From contig JAGFBZ010000258.1 of NCBI GenBank assembly GCA_018398805.1, positions 6,064,501 through 6,128,500 on the forward strand: a DNA stretch of 64,000 nt, given 5' to 3'. Numbering within the stretch: position 1 is the stretch's first letter; every line of letters begins with the position of its first letter. The notes under the pieces are model-generated. The model worked only from the letters and a program-made list of their open reading frames with translations, was not told where the DNA came from and did no database searches. This DNA is from Hirundichthys speculiger (Eukaryota > Chordata > Actinopteri > Beloniformes > Exocoetidae). Shown one piece after another: positions 14,201-25,564 of this stretch. The position numbers were made by a program, and so were the translations under genes.

Positions 14201-15447
14201 ACATGGCATGCATGTTTTACACTGTCCGATGATACAGGGCTGCAGGATTTTTTGCCATGAACCCATAGAGATTCCATGACAGCACTGACCTTTGGAAATA
14301 TCAAACATGACCCGGGCTAATCTGCATGCAAACCTGCACGACGCACAATTTGTTGCGAGGTAATTGGTGGCTTTTCGTTTGACAGCGTGCTGATTGACCC
14401 GCCTTGACATTTTCAACAATGTCGCACAGGCTTGTCAGCCGCTTATGGCTGTGCTTGAGAAATCACAGCCAATCACGACAAGTTATGTAAAGGGCTCTTA
14501 GAAATGTAAAGGACTGAGGCAGCCTTGGATCAGATGAATGCCACCCATTAGAACTTAGATATATCCTTGCTTTGAGTCAAAACTTAGATCTATGTTTCCT
14601 TTGAGGCATGACTGCATTGATTTTTTAAAGGAGCTCACTGATGGAAGGAGTACACTTACAGTTCTTCCTCACATCCATATAGCACTTTTTGATGGAAGTT
14701 AAGGGGGAGTGTTAAAATGGGTGGTTAAGCAGAAACCGACGGTCCTCCCTTCTGAAATATATATGCCGTGTCAGCTCCTATAACAGCATTGTCATCAGCA
14801 TCTATTTCATCATTACAACAAAACTGCCCTTACACTGCACTTTACTTTTCTTCTTCACACTGAAAATGGCAGAAGTGAGTGCAGGCCTAAACTCACAGAA
14901 CAAAGTTTGTATAGGACTAGTTTCATTTGCTATATATTCTGCTAAGACCTAATATTTTCACTTTTCAAACACTTCCTCCTAGAAAGATCTGAGTCAATGT
15001 GCCAACTGAAAATTTTAAGCCAGTCTTTACGCTCAGATTTCACATCTCTGGTGCTTTTAAAGACAATTCTTTCAGCAAGGACATAGCTTCATACGCTAGC
15101 AAGGTTTATGCTAAGCCCAAGGTGCCTGGAGACGACACTGGAGAACAGTCAACCGGCGTCTTTGAACCCAAAGCTTTCTTGCTGCAAAGCGTCAGTCAAT
15201 GGAAAGCTATGAAACACCACTTTAAAGAGACGCTATTTATGGCAAACATAAACCAGCTGATGTGTTGCAGCATGTAAAACCGGGTGGCATTCAAAGGGGA
15301 ATGCTCAGTCCTCCACCACTGTCATTTGATTGATTGGAAAGTGGACTGCATTACTGCGGGTGTTAAATAACACAAGCTCGCAAAATGAAAATGGGTCTGC
15401 TGGTACGCTACTTACGGTTCCACTCCTTTCTAGTACCTTGTGTTTAT
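9441..15447. other. Gene-poor DNA with scattered repeat fragments
   Basis: No gene is supported. A stretch at about 10880-10975 (around TTTTGGAGCTAGCTCC) resembles a repeat fragment common in teleost genomes, recognised weakly. The microsatellite at 11234-11304 is listed separately. Overlapping ORFs on both strands at 13432-13899 and the 159-codon minus-strand ORF at 11462-11941 lack domains and are treated as chance. About 14290-14480 is less AT-rich with palindromic motifs and might be conserved regulatory DNA, which is only a guess. Confidence 0.45.
11234..11304. repeat. (AT)n-(GT)n compound microsatellite
   Basis: An uninterrupted AT dinucleotide run of about 57 bases is followed directly by a short GT run. 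It is likely length-polymorphic and prone to cruciform formation. Confidence 0.95.
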
Positions 15448-15472
15448 GTATATGCTTGTTACAAGCATATAC
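15448..15472. repeat. Perfect hairpin (11-bp arms, 3-nt loop)
   Basis: GTATATGCTTG at 15448-15458 is the exact reverse complement of CAAGCATATAC at 15462-15472, with TTA between them. It abuts the left end of the MITE that starts at 15472, so it may mark that insertion site. Confidence 0.8.
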
Positions 15473-15941
15473 AGTATACCCTTATTATTCCCAGGGGGTT
15501 ACGTTCCTTCTTCCCCCAGCAAATCCCAAAAATCTGCAAAAATTAATGCAGTTTTAAAAGGCCTGTGTATGATATTATGTATGCTAAAATATGCTACCCA
15601 AACACATTCAAAAAACATTACTACAGTAATATTGAAGTAATAATAATCATAATAATAATACTTGTTTAGGTTTTTGTCCAGCCCTCCCAAGGTAATTAAA
15701 GAAATTACATATTGCATCATCTCTCTCTTCAAATTTTTTATTTTATATTAACTGACATTGTTATTTTAAAATTATTTACCAGTTAAGGTGAACATGAGCA
15801 TTTCTCTGCTAAAAAAATGGCCTAAGAAATTCACGAAACTGCCGGGGCTACGACAAATTCAAATACATTACGAAAAATAAAAGAAACTTTGAGAGCAAAA
15901 TCCACGAGTATGCGGGACCGTGAACGGGTAAGGGTATACTG
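15472..15941. mobile_element. Tigger/mariner-type MITE
   Basis: The left end reads CAGTATACCCTTATTATTCC and the right end, reverse-complemented, reads CAGTATACCCTTACCCG, giving 14-bp matching terminal inverted repeats. TA precedes the left end at 15470-15471, as expected for the mariner superfamily. The right flank is TT, so the target duplication has decayed. Interior phrases such as AAATCCACGAGTATGCGGG and GAAATTCACGAAACTGCC resemble the terminal regions of Tigger-like elements. There is no transposase frame inside the 470 bp, so the element is non-autonomous. Confidence 0.7.
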
Positions 15942-17520
15942 TTCTTAAATATCTGCTCAAAGCACAATTACCGCCCAACAACCATCATGGTTTTGTTCCC
16001 ACACAAAAAATGTCAGCTTAAAAATATGGCAGTGCTGTATATTGTTAATTTGTTTACATTTTCACAACTGCGTATCATTATTGTTCAAGCTTTGTACATT
16101 TGTGTAACATTTTGTAGAGGTTGTGTAAATTAAATACAATGAAAGAAAGTAATCTGCACAGGTAATGGATACATTTACTGGAGAAATTATACCTTTGTAG
16201 CCATGAAAATGCCAGTTTGTCCAAAATACAAAATTTTCCCATCTGAAAACTCTTTTGAGAATGAGAGCTTCATTGCCTAAAACATAAAACAAAAACTGAC
16301 TAACTAAAAATATATAATCATGGTAGGGTAATAGAAATCATTTATTTCTGATTAGAGTTGACTAACCAGATGGAGCAGCAGAGTTTGAAACCCTGGTTCT
16401 TTGGAGCTGCTGTGATATTCAGTTTTATATATGAAAAAAAAACTGCAGCTCATATTCTGTTTGTTTTTATCTGACACAAAACAGGAATCGCACACATCTC
16501 CAGGTTTTATCAAATATGCAGATCATATTAACTCTTGAAACAGTCTTTTTTTGTGAAAGAAAACTGGACCTGTGTGGGCGGCCCACAGCCTTGTAACAGA
16601 AAACAAGCTCTGTCAGAGTTTCATCTGACTCATCCTCTTCTCTGCATTACTAATGTTTCCTGTGGCTCTGGACGTTGCTTTTCCTCACCTGCCCACTGAC
16701 TGTTATCATCTCCGAATATTTCACATGCTGCACACCTGCTCCCTATTACTCATTGCTCTAGCTATATATTCCTCAAGCAAAGGAGGGCTCTGAACAGAAC
16801 ATCACTGGATCATTGTAGTATTTTCCATTGTGGCTTTTGGTTATTGGGAAGTTTGAAATCAAAATAACACCTGACTGATTTTGACTTGCTGGCGGTAGGC
16901 TTTCACTATCCTGTCTTTTGTCGCTGTCAGAAGATTTAGCAGGAGCGGTGACATTTCCTGGCTGTCCCAGAAAATATCCCACCTAATGCACATTTGTTTA
17001 TCGATCGCTTTTCAGGAATCTGCCTTCATGCTCTTCTGTAGGGTCTTTAAATTTTCCGTGTTGCAAGGGCAGCGCTCAAAGAGCATGCGACTGATGTGGT
17101 TCAGGGTTAACCATTCAGCACTGCACTTAAGTGTGACTGTGCAGCCTTAATCATTTCAGCAATAATTCCTGCAGCTTCTATCACTTTATATATGCTTCCA
17201 TATATAAAGCAACACCGTCTGCTGTCAACATGGACTTTGATTATACGGGTTTTAATATAATTATATGGACTTTACTTATACCAGTTGGGAAGATTGTTTG
17301 ATGTTTGATTTAATTTCACATTCCTCTCATGAGTATTTATCATCATGTGTCGTATAATGTGTAGTTTTTGAGCTTGAAGATTATTTGAATCTTGATCACT
17401 TGATCACAAGCGATGCTCTTCAGGTTTTGGTTTCCTATTACTCATTTACCTTTTTAAAAAAAATAAAATAAAAATCTCTCATTTGTGAGGGTGCCACATG
17501 ACAGGACATTATTGTTTTCC
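15942..17520. other. Non-coding stretch, nothing recognised
   Basis: AT-rich sequence with no supported gene or repeat family. Short ORFs only. Confidence 0.5.
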
Positions 17521-17645
17521 ACACACTGATCTAGCAGAGGTTCCTTGCTGCACAATGAGGGGCTGGGGCAGTGGGGGAAATGTGAGGTTCATTGTCCTGC
17601 TCAAGGACATTTTGAAAAATGACTGGGCTGGGGATTGAACCAGTG
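17521..17645 (-). repeat. SINE-like repeat fragment
   Basis: The phrases GTCCTGCTCAAGGACATTTTG and GGGGATTGAACCAGTGGATT resemble the conserved portion of a teleost repeat that also appears, in other versions, at 46040-46180 and inside the tandem units (about 51306-51412). The similarity to a tRNA-derived SINE is by eye only. No TSD was determined. Confidence 0.4.
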
Positions 17646-18490
17646 GATTGGTTTGTGTGCTCTGTTTTCATTGTTATCATTTGTGTCTTGTTTATTGTCT
17701 ATACCTGTGTCTCGTCAGCTCATCTAAGTGAGTATGTACAGTGTAGCTCTCTGTTTTCATTCTTCCCTTTTCCAGTTTGTTTCTCACAATGCTGTGATAC
17801 TTTCTTGTGCTGCTTCTCATGTTGATTCCTTTCTAGTTTTCAACCTGCCTGCTTGATTTAGACGTCTGTATTTTTGGTTCATTGGATAGAAAGCAGTGTG
17901 TAGCAGTCAGTTAAATGACTCCCTATTCCCTATATTTGGGTCCCCAGCTTCTGAACCCTGACAATTTTAGCCTAATTATATTTTTTTCTGATTATAATTC
18001 TTGACCTTTTTTGGTAAAACTGGAATACCCTGTGACTGATTGTAGTTGGTCACTGAGGCTATTAGGATGCCTTTCTTGTCTTGTCAAAATGATTGCCACT
18101 GCCCATATACTACACCACCACAAACTGCAATTACTTTAGCCATTTTATCTGTAGAAAACTATGTGTCCAATTCAGAATCTTTATCCAACCAGGGTTCACA
18201 TTAGCATTGAAGGGACAGCCCATGAAAAACTGTCATTTCCTTTTCAGCTACGCTAAAAACCTGCTGCCAAATGGTCTTTATTATAAGACAAAATGAGGTC
18301 CTTAAGGTGTGAATGTCCCCATTTCAATATTTTATTCTCTGACTCCAAAGATTACATTCCAATCTTTGGGGCGCTCCTCCGGCGACAGCCCGTGTTGCCA
18401 TGTTTGATTGCTTTCCGAAGATACATATTAGGCTCATTTGTGGTGTATTTCAAATGGGGTTCGCTGGAAACCTGGCACGGTTTAGACTGT
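17646..18490. other. Non-coding stretch, nothing recognised
   Basis: No gene or clear repeat. Several ORFs of 60-70 codons overlap on both strands without any motif. Confidence 0.5.
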
Positions 18491-18602
18491 GCGTGAACTT
18501 TGAAAGAGCGTCGTTCACAACTGCCCAAATGAACTCGTTCACCCCAGACGCTCATCAAAGGGAAAGAGAGCCCGTTCAATTCGCACAAAATACGAACTAT
18601 TC
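18491..18602. repeat. Repeat fragment with GTTCAC/GAACT motifs, interrupted by the LINE
   Basis: GTTCAC and GAACT-type words recur (CGTTCACAACTG, GAACTCGTTCACC, CGAACTATTCAGTTC). Similar words resume directly after the LINE, around 19424-19455 (AGTTCGTGAACTTTC). This suggests one older element, possibly a hAT-type terminus, into which the LINE inserted. Family assignment is weak. Confidence 0.35.
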
Positions 18603-19411
18603 AGTTCAATTCAATTCAATTTTATTTGTATAGCGTCGGTTACAATGTCAATTGTCTCTAGGCGCTTTACAGAGACCCAGAGCATGATCCCAGGATGGCC
18701 AAAGGATGGAACTGCAAGTCAGCATGAAACCCAGGAAACTCTGGCCTGCAAATACACAGAGAAAAAAAGGGGGGCAAAACAGCACAACAAACCACAGGAA
18801 AGCAAAGAATATGGAGCACAGTTACAGTAACAAGGTGCTCCCAATTAATTATAAATGAGCTGGAGGAGGAGGAAGGGAGGAGGAAAGGGAAGGAAAGGGG
18901 GAAGAGCAGTAGAGACACCACTTAGCAGATCATGCTGGCGCCCCCCTGCAGCGTAGGCCTATAGCAGCATAACTATGATGAAGCTGTGATTAAGATGAGC
19001 CTACTCTAGTCTTAGCTACTACAACTATGGCTATAACTATTAGCCCCTACACACTATAGTTTAGACTAACTGTAGGCTTTACTGAACAGAAATGTTTTCA
19101 ATTTAGTTTTAAAGATGGAGATGGTGTCAGCCTCCTTAACCCAAAATGGTAGCTGGTTCCATAGTAAAGGTGCCTGGTAGCAGAAGGCCCGTCCTCCAAA
19201 CCTACTTTTGGATATTCTAGGAACGACAAGTAATCCTGCACTCTGAGAGCAGAGAGCTCTATTAGGTACATAGTGTGCTATCAAGTCTTGTAAATAGCGT
19301 GGAGCAAGGCCATTAAGGGCCTTATATGTGAGAAGCAGAATTTTAAACTCAATTCGAAATTTCACGGGGAGCCAATGGAGGGAAGCTAACAGTGGAGAGA
19401 CGTGATCTCGC
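18603..19411 (-). mobile_element. 5'-truncated L2/Rex-like LINE (3' end)
   Basis: On the minus strand a 99-codon frame (19365 down to 19066) matches the C-terminal end of L2-type non-LTR reverse-transcriptase ORFs: FRIEFKILLLTYKALNGLAP, a YLQDLI motif, LLVVPRISKSRFGGRAF, PLLWNQLPFWVKE and FKTKLKTFLF. It ends in a stop, followed by a 3'UTR of about 450 bp and a tail of AATTG repeats at about 18603-18620. The 5' truncation is typical of target-primed reverse transcription. Although fragmentary, the terminal coding piece is undamaged. A relative of its tail recurs at 31495-31575. Confidence 0.85.
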
Positions 19412-20690
19412 TTACGGACCTAGTTCGTGAACTTTCAGGTACACGTGTTCAGGTACAACACTGGTCGTGAAGTGATAGATGTATAGCTTCTTTGCTTTGG
19501 AACCATGTGATGTACACCCCACAGCGTTGCAGCAGTATGCCATGGTTGTTTGAACGTAGAAAATGACTGTATCACTTGTTTTGACTTGTGTCCACAAAAA
19601 AGCCCCATGCAACATGTTACTGCCACCTAGAGAATAAAAATAGTACCATTTTGCAGTACGTAGGTAGCCTTTATTGGTTGCTCAATCAGAAAATACATCA
19701 CAAAAACAAATTAGGCACTTGAATTGAATTGTGCATGATAACATTTATCTTTCCCCCACAGTTGTGGAATTGATTTTTTCCCTTTTAACACAAACAGCAA
19801 CAAGTTTATGTAACTCAGTTTTCCACTGACCACTGAGACCTCATTTTTTAAAGAGATTGTGAAAATCCTCTGAATATGTATGCTGCCGTAGCTGCCAAAA
19901 CACTTCTTGGTAGAATTTAGAAAATATGTAATTAAGTAGAGACGCTGTTGACAGAGGGCGTTTCTATGAGCAGTGGAAAGGCCTTCCCTGTGTAAGCTTC
20001 AGAGCTAAAGCTTTTCTGGTCCACAGAGAGTGGATTGCCTATTTGTTGCATCACTGGTTTGGCAGCCACAGAGGTGAGTAGGGGGAGTGGATGCTGGCCC
20101 TGGAGGAAGCCAGTGTCCAAACTTCTTGGGAACAATTATTGGATTTTTCACAAAGTGCCTCTAGACACAAGAGACAAACGGCCAGATGGAAACCGTGTCT
20201 ATGGGAGAAAAGAAAAATGCTGTTAAAATGTATTCATCTCTCGTACGTCAGTGGGTTTGTGTCCCAGGATGTGTACACTTCCTCTTTAAAGATGCGGCGT
20301 GAATTCAAAGAGGCCTAAAAATGGATCAAAATTCTGTGCAAAAATCCAAAATCACTGAGCTGCTAATGCCTGAGAAACTCTGGCTGCAGGTACAGCCAGC
20401 TCACCTCTCTGGCAAACAGCCAGGCTACAGCTGCAGAAAATCTAATAGAGATGACTTCATCATTTTTGTCTAGTGACCTTTCTGGGATCTTTTTTTTTTT
20501 TACTTTATTCCCCTCTCTCCTCCTCCCTCTCCTCCTTCCACACACACATACACATACACATAAATACGCCTACCATATATCCTTCCCAGAGTGTCTCCAG
20601 CTCTAAATACACACCCTGCAAACCTTCCCTCTCCCCACCCCCCCACCCACCTCCTCCCCCCTCCAAGGGCATTATCAAGAGTGAACATGG
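19412..20690. other. Non-coding stretch after the LINE
   Basis: The first part resumes the interrupted repeat. A minus-strand frame around 19420-19543 has a CNAVGC motif followed by KKLYIYHF, faintly like the start of a THAP-type zinc finger, but the second half of the domain is not seen. The remainder, including the pyrimidine- and CA-rich tract at 20485-20665, has no supported gene. Confidence 0.4.
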
Positions 20691-20739
20691 CTTCAAGGTT
20701 AAGCACCAGCACACATGCCACTGGAAACTGCGCGCTGCA

Positions 20740-20850
20740 GCCGGTGACGTCCCTGTCACTGCACTCATTTGGCCGCTGCGCTGATCGCATCTCATCCCAA
20801 AACCAATGGCCACGGGCAAGCCCGAGCGCAGGCGATCAATAGGCTTCAAC
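20740..20850 (+). promoter_or_regulatory. Promoter-like GC-richer segment
   Basis: A locally GC- and CpG-richer patch has a CRE-like TGACGT at 20745-20750 and a CCAAT box at 20803-20807. It lies just before an ATG at 20851 and a GTGAGT donor at 20869. It would serve the putative small gene described at 20851-23185. This is inference from motif spacing, and there is no TATA box. Confidence 0.3.
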
Positions 20851-23185
20851 ATGGCACTGCTGGCAGCCGTGAGTGAAACTCAGTTTGACTTCGCAAAATT
20901 GTATATTTATTAGAAGTCCAGATATCGATGGCTGCTTTGGGAAGGCTGCTCCAATGCACATGGCAAAAACTGTTTAATTTTTTATTTAATTTTTTTGTCA
21001 ATTAAATTTTTTATTCACAAAGTTTCAGTCGTCTGCTTGTTTGGCTTTGGTCTGTACTCTCAAAACACTGTATGGACCAGACGTAGAAACACCAGAGCTT
21101 TGCTCTGTCTTCAGTACGTGTTTTTGACTTTTAAAGAATTTTCAAATAAACCACTCCTCTTATGTGGCAAAAATCTCTTCTGAAACCCTCTTAATTGTTT
21201 ACTGCCAGCCTCCATGGGCTAACATGTAAATGTATGAGCAGGAGCCTGCTAGTGGTGTTTTATAGTGGAAAAAAAGTGCCTCCTCAATGCTATTACCTTT
21301 CTGACCTCCTACCAGCTCAGTCTGCTGTGTGTATTTTTTTTCTTTCAGTTTTGGTGTCACTAATGGGTTGGGTCAGAGATAAAGGGAAAGACATGCAGCA
21401 AAGGGCCACAGGTCGGGAATCACACCTGCAGTGGACTGTAAGTGTCTGTGGTGGTTCGCCACTCAGTTGAATTATCTGGTGTCACCTGCTGTGTGTAAAC
21501 TGAAGCGGTTCAGTTATGGCTGATCGTCAAAATGGGCTTGGTATCTTTAGTGAAGTAGACGGTCGCTTCTAGGATGTTCATTTTCTTGTCCTCTCTTCTT
21601 CCATCATGGCTTGGGTCTCTTAGTTACCTCTGCCTTAGATCCGCCATAGCTAGCTTCACTTTTTTAGCCACCATTGACTATCCTTGTTGATGTTTGACAT
21701 AGTGCTGCAAAGCGATAATCTGTTGTTTCAAGAGGCAACCAGAACAGGAGTTCAAAGTTACTTTGGGTAGCTTTTGGTCGATGGTAGGGATCTGAGACCA
21801 CAAGAGCCATGAGAGCTGGATGACACTTCCTAAGATATTCAAATTATTCCTTAAGAATGTTCAGCTAATTGCACACTGCAAGATAATCAGGGCAACTTTG
21901 GTCTCAGTGCTCACCTGTCAACAATCCCAGGTAGAGTCCTGATTGTCTTGATCATTCTGCAGATTTCGATGTGGTGTGAGGAGTGTTAACAGTGATAGAA
22001 TTTTCTTAAAATAACATAAGAGCCACACCAATCATAGATTCTAAATACTTGACATGTTTAATATTCAAGATTGGAAATCTTTCTCTGAGGAGAACCCTGA
22101 CAATAAATGTTTATCAAATATAATGATACCCAATAATAACTCCAGTTTCTATTATCACATATAAAGTCTTTGGTCATGGTGACTTCATCTGAAGCCTTTT
22201 CTTGCAATTGAGCAGACAGAGAATGAGAGATTTTGTGTGAATTCCTATTTTTAGAGGGGATCCAAGTTGTTTTCATGAAATGATTATTTTATTGTGTGAT
22301 GTGCTGTTTGGATCGTATATTGTAGTACACTTTGTATGCCGTTCATGTGACATTTTATGAGATAATCTATGTTATGTGTAATCTATACAATCACTGATTT
22401 CAAATCAAAGGTCGTTAAATCAAATCTGCAAGTGAAGATTTGTTGTTTTGAACAATGAACATGAATTTTGAATCTGGGCTCCATGAGAATGAATTGGATT
22501 AAATTGGATTTAATTCAATTTATTTCAATTCATGACTTTTGCTGTGATGTGGTGCTGTGCAAATAAAGTGAATTGAATTCTTCCGAATGACTAGATTAAC
22601 CTTTGATCAGACACATGGATTGAAAATGCAGCTTGTGCTTTGTATGTGTGTGGTACCGTTCCCAGTCAGGAGCTGATAGACATTACTGAGGATCAGGTGT
22701 GTTTTTCTCTTTCCCCTGTTTGATTAGAACCACTTCACCAGCGGAGTAATCAAACCTTACATAAGCTCACGCACGCTTGAGATGGCCAAGGTGAGCTATC
22801 AGCGCCAGTTTAGTGGCTTCTTTCTATCCACAAAGCATACACATAGGACAGATAAATCTCTCCACTCCCACCTAACCAGAACATGCTCATGCTTACTTTA
22901 TTATTTTTTATTCTGGCAACAACTGAACTCATCCCCTTTTTTTGCCTTTATCACTTTTCCCTCTTCCAATAATGTTTTTTGCTCTCTCCTAGAAAAAAAT
23001 GTACTCGCTTTCTCTCTCTCTCACACACAACCACAGATATGAGGTGAAGTGGTTTCAAGGTGTTTGGGTGAAATTCAACCATGTTTTCAGGCTTCACCAC
23101 ACCTCCGTGCTTTTACTTGCAGGCCCATGCCCGCGTCAGAGAGGGTGCTTCAGGGAAGGCTTTAGGGAATTATGGGAGCCTCTGA
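20851..23185 (+). CDS. Putative spliced small gene, three exons, unrecognised 47-residue protein
   Basis: Three pieces join in phase 0 with GT-AG borders. Exon 1 is 20851-20868 (ATG, MALLAA, donor GTGAGT). Exon 2 is 22728-22790 (63 nt, after a strong pyrimidine tract and AG at 22726-22727, donor GTGAGC at 22791). Exon 3 is 23123-23182 with stop TGA 23183-23185, after a TTTTACTTGCAG acceptor. Exon 2 encodes NHFTSGVIKPYISSRTL then EMAK; exon 3 encodes AHARVREGASGKALGNYGSL. In exon 2 only this frame is open. Codon choice in exons 2 and 3 is GC3-rich against AT-rich surroundings. No membrane segment or known domain is seen and I do not recognise the protein. Exon 1 is the weakest part; exons 2-3 could instead be the 3' end of a larger gene, or chance. 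Confidence 0.35.
20876..22489. other. Putative intron, no other feature seen
   Basis: AT-rich sequence between the first two putative exons, with no recognisable element before the LINE tail at 22490. Confidence 0.35.
22490..22579 (+). repeat. LINE 3' tail fragment
   Basis: The run from GAATTGGATTAAATTGG to TGCAAATAAAGTGAATTGAA is like the end of a teleost L2-type LINE 3'UTR, terminating in GAATT repeats. No coding part remains. Confidence 0.5.
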
Positions 23186-25167
23186 CAAAAGGAAGCACCA
23201 GGAATACTAATCTGGGTAATGGATACATCACTTCTATCATCTCTGATATTTGCCTCAAGTTACTCTCTCGCAGTTTCAAAGCAGGATAGCAAAGAGCAAC
23301 TGATTAACTCAAACACACTGCAAACGCAGAGCTGTGTAATTTCATCTGAGCGAAAATGTTCCCAAGATTTTAATTTCTGCTTGGCATCCTTGAAAGCTTC
23401 AGCAGTTTCCATCTGACATCCATCCATCTTTGGCTGAAGCATCATTATCACAGAGGTTCATATTCAGCCATGAAAACAACCTTGAGACCAACACAGCCAG
23501 TTGTGCTCCAAACCAAGGTTATGCACTCCGCTCAGGACACAAAGGCTTGAGTTATTACTTATTATGTGGAAGAGGGGAAGAGAAGGTGGAAATGAGTTAC
23601 CGTCCCTGCTCATTTTCATCTCCATATCACCTGGTCTGGTTTTCTTCATGTAGTAACTGTAAATCATGGCATCAGAGCAGATGATTTAGCTATTTCCAAA
23701 GGGGAAAGAAGCCACTTTGGTGAATGACAAGATGTGGGATCAAAGAGATCTAAAGGATGTAGAGTCTCAGGTCTCATCCATGGTGAGGTTAATAGGTGAA
23801 GGAAGGTACATTGTCTCTGAATTTGCAATAAGGCTCCTTGTTCATGAGCTTTCTTTGGGAAAAAAAAAAAAGGAAAGAGATTATCTGAATTTAATTAACA
23901 AACGTCATGGTTGGGTCAAGGAGTTTGAACAAACGTGGCTGGGCCCTCGTTGCAGAGGGTTTCAGTTTGATGCAGTATTGTTTTTCCAAGACGTCAAGGC
24001 TGGTTTTCCTTGTCAAGAGCTGTTGTCATAGCGACTCACTGGCTCTCATTGGATGTAGTTAACATTTCATGACAGTGAAAGGAGAGGCAGTATGACAGCA
24101 GAGACTGGTGTTCTCCGGCACCTGAAATAGCGCGTCAGTTGGAGTTTATATTCTGTCAGGGAGCAAGTTTTTCTGGCTGCAGCACACTCTCCTGGGTTGC
24201 TTTCGCAGCGAGGGAGAAGCAACTCGTCAAACTTATTTCCATAATGTAATCTTTGTTGATTAATGCGCAATATAAAAGATAGTCTCCGTGGTCGGTGTAT
24301 TCGTCTGAGAAATGCAAATCAGCTTTTTGTATTGTTGTAAACTGTATTTCAACCTTTTTTTTTTTGGCCTTTGTAAAGCTATCAAGTGTATCAGAAGTTC
24401 AGAAGTGTGACGCTTTACCAACAACCCTTGTTGGTAAAGCGTGCTTCCCTGTATTCTCAGTTGCAGTTACGGGTAAATATCATTGATTTGAAATGAAGCT
24501 TGTGCATCCTGCAGCTGGGTCAAAGAGTTTAAAGGCGGTGGCAGCGATACAAACAAGCATATTGAAAGGCACGCTGAAATGAAATCTGACTGTAATAAAC
24601 TGGCAGTATCTGGACAATATATTTCTTTAATTGAATGTGACCTTACTGGGTTCAATTTTATCTTGCATAAAGTGGAATTGATCTAATCTATGATGGCTTT
24701 TGTTTAATTTATGACCAGTCTTTTCTTTTGTTATTAGCAGGGTAGGTTAGTTTTCCTGTGTGTGTATATGAGAGTCCGAGTGAATGTGTCCTTCACTAGC
24801 CCTCTTTGACAGTGTGAGCTAACATATTTTAAATTAACACCTTAAACCCTCATTGTGTCAGAGAGGACTAAAATCCCCAACAATGAAATACAAAAATGAC
24901 AGGACACATAAATACAAGACAGTGATAGATGTGGGTGTGTGGTGTGCTGTGATGGCTTAGAGATATCTAGATGAACACACATGAACCAACAGAGTACATT
25001 TTAACTTTAACTGTCAACATGTGCCTGTTAGCCTCAAACCGCAAAATTTTTATTGAAATAAAACTCAACAACACAAAGTGCTTCATGTGTTTTTTGTTTT
25101 CTTTTCCATTTTGGGCAGCTTTGTTGTGCTTTAAGTAGAGATGCAAAAAGAAGGGGAAAAAAAATAG
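23186..25167. other. Non-coding stretch with one strong hairpin
   Basis: No gene or repeat family is recognised apart from the inverted repeat at 24410-24442. Short A-runs occur near 23861. An AATAAA at about 24593 would be a distant poly(A) signal for the putative gene ending at 23185. Confidence 0.4.
24410..24442. repeat. Perfect inverted repeat (15-bp arms, CCC loop)
   Basis: ACGCTTTACCAACAA at 24410-24424 pairs exactly with TTGTTGGTAAAGCGT at 24428-24442. The stem is too short for a typical pri-miRNA hairpin and does not extend further. It could form a cruciform or be the remnant of a palindromic MITE. Confidence 0.85.
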
Positions 25168-25564
25168 CATTGAAAAGTATTCGCTCACCTGCCTTGACTC
25201 ACATATGAGCTTTAGTTCATCCCATTCCTAATCAATATGACGTGGCTCCACCCTTTACAGCTAGAACAGCTTCAACTCTTCTGGGAAGGCTGTCTACAAG
25301 GTTTAGGAGTGTGTTTATGGGGATTTTTGACCATTCTTCCAGAAGTGTATTTGTGAGGTCAAACACTGATGTTGGCTGAGAAGGCCTGGCTCTCAGTCTC
25401 TGCTCTAATTCATCCCAAAGGTCTTCTATCAGGTTGAAGTCAGGACTCTGTGCAGGCCAGTCAAGTTCATCCTCACCAGACTCTGCCGTCCATGTCTTTA
25501 TGGACCTTGCTTTGTGCACTGGTGCACAGTCATGTTGGAAGAGGAAGGGGTCAGCTCCAAACTG
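25168..25564 (-). pseudogene. Tc1-type transposon fragment: C-terminal transposase plus terminal repeat
   Basis: On the minus strand this encodes the last third of a Tc1 transposase: a DPFLFQHD-like start near 25555, HKARSIKTW, then DWPAQSPDFNLIEDLWDELE and LPRRVEAVLAVKGG. The aspartate of SPDF and the glutamate of LIE are the last two acidic positions of the DDE catalytic triad; the usual NPIE reads NLIE here. The stop is at 25232. GAAAAGTATTCGCTCACC just beyond it (25167-25184) is this family's terminal inverted repeat. The 5' two-thirds is missing: the element breaks off at 25564, where a different, TTAAT-rich repeat begins. DNA cutting and joining activity is lost. Confidence 0.85.

Noticed and set aside
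17521..17645. tRNA gene
   Set aside because: The GGATTGAACC-like word recalls a B box read backwards, but no cloverleaf can be drawn, so it is listed only as SINE-like.
20500..20852. Glycine/arginine-rich minus-strand ORFs
   Set aside because: They are translations of a CA/CCT-rich low-complexity tract.
24410..24442. microRNA precursor
   Set aside because: The stem is only 15 bp with a 3-nt loop, too short for Drosha/Dicer substrates.
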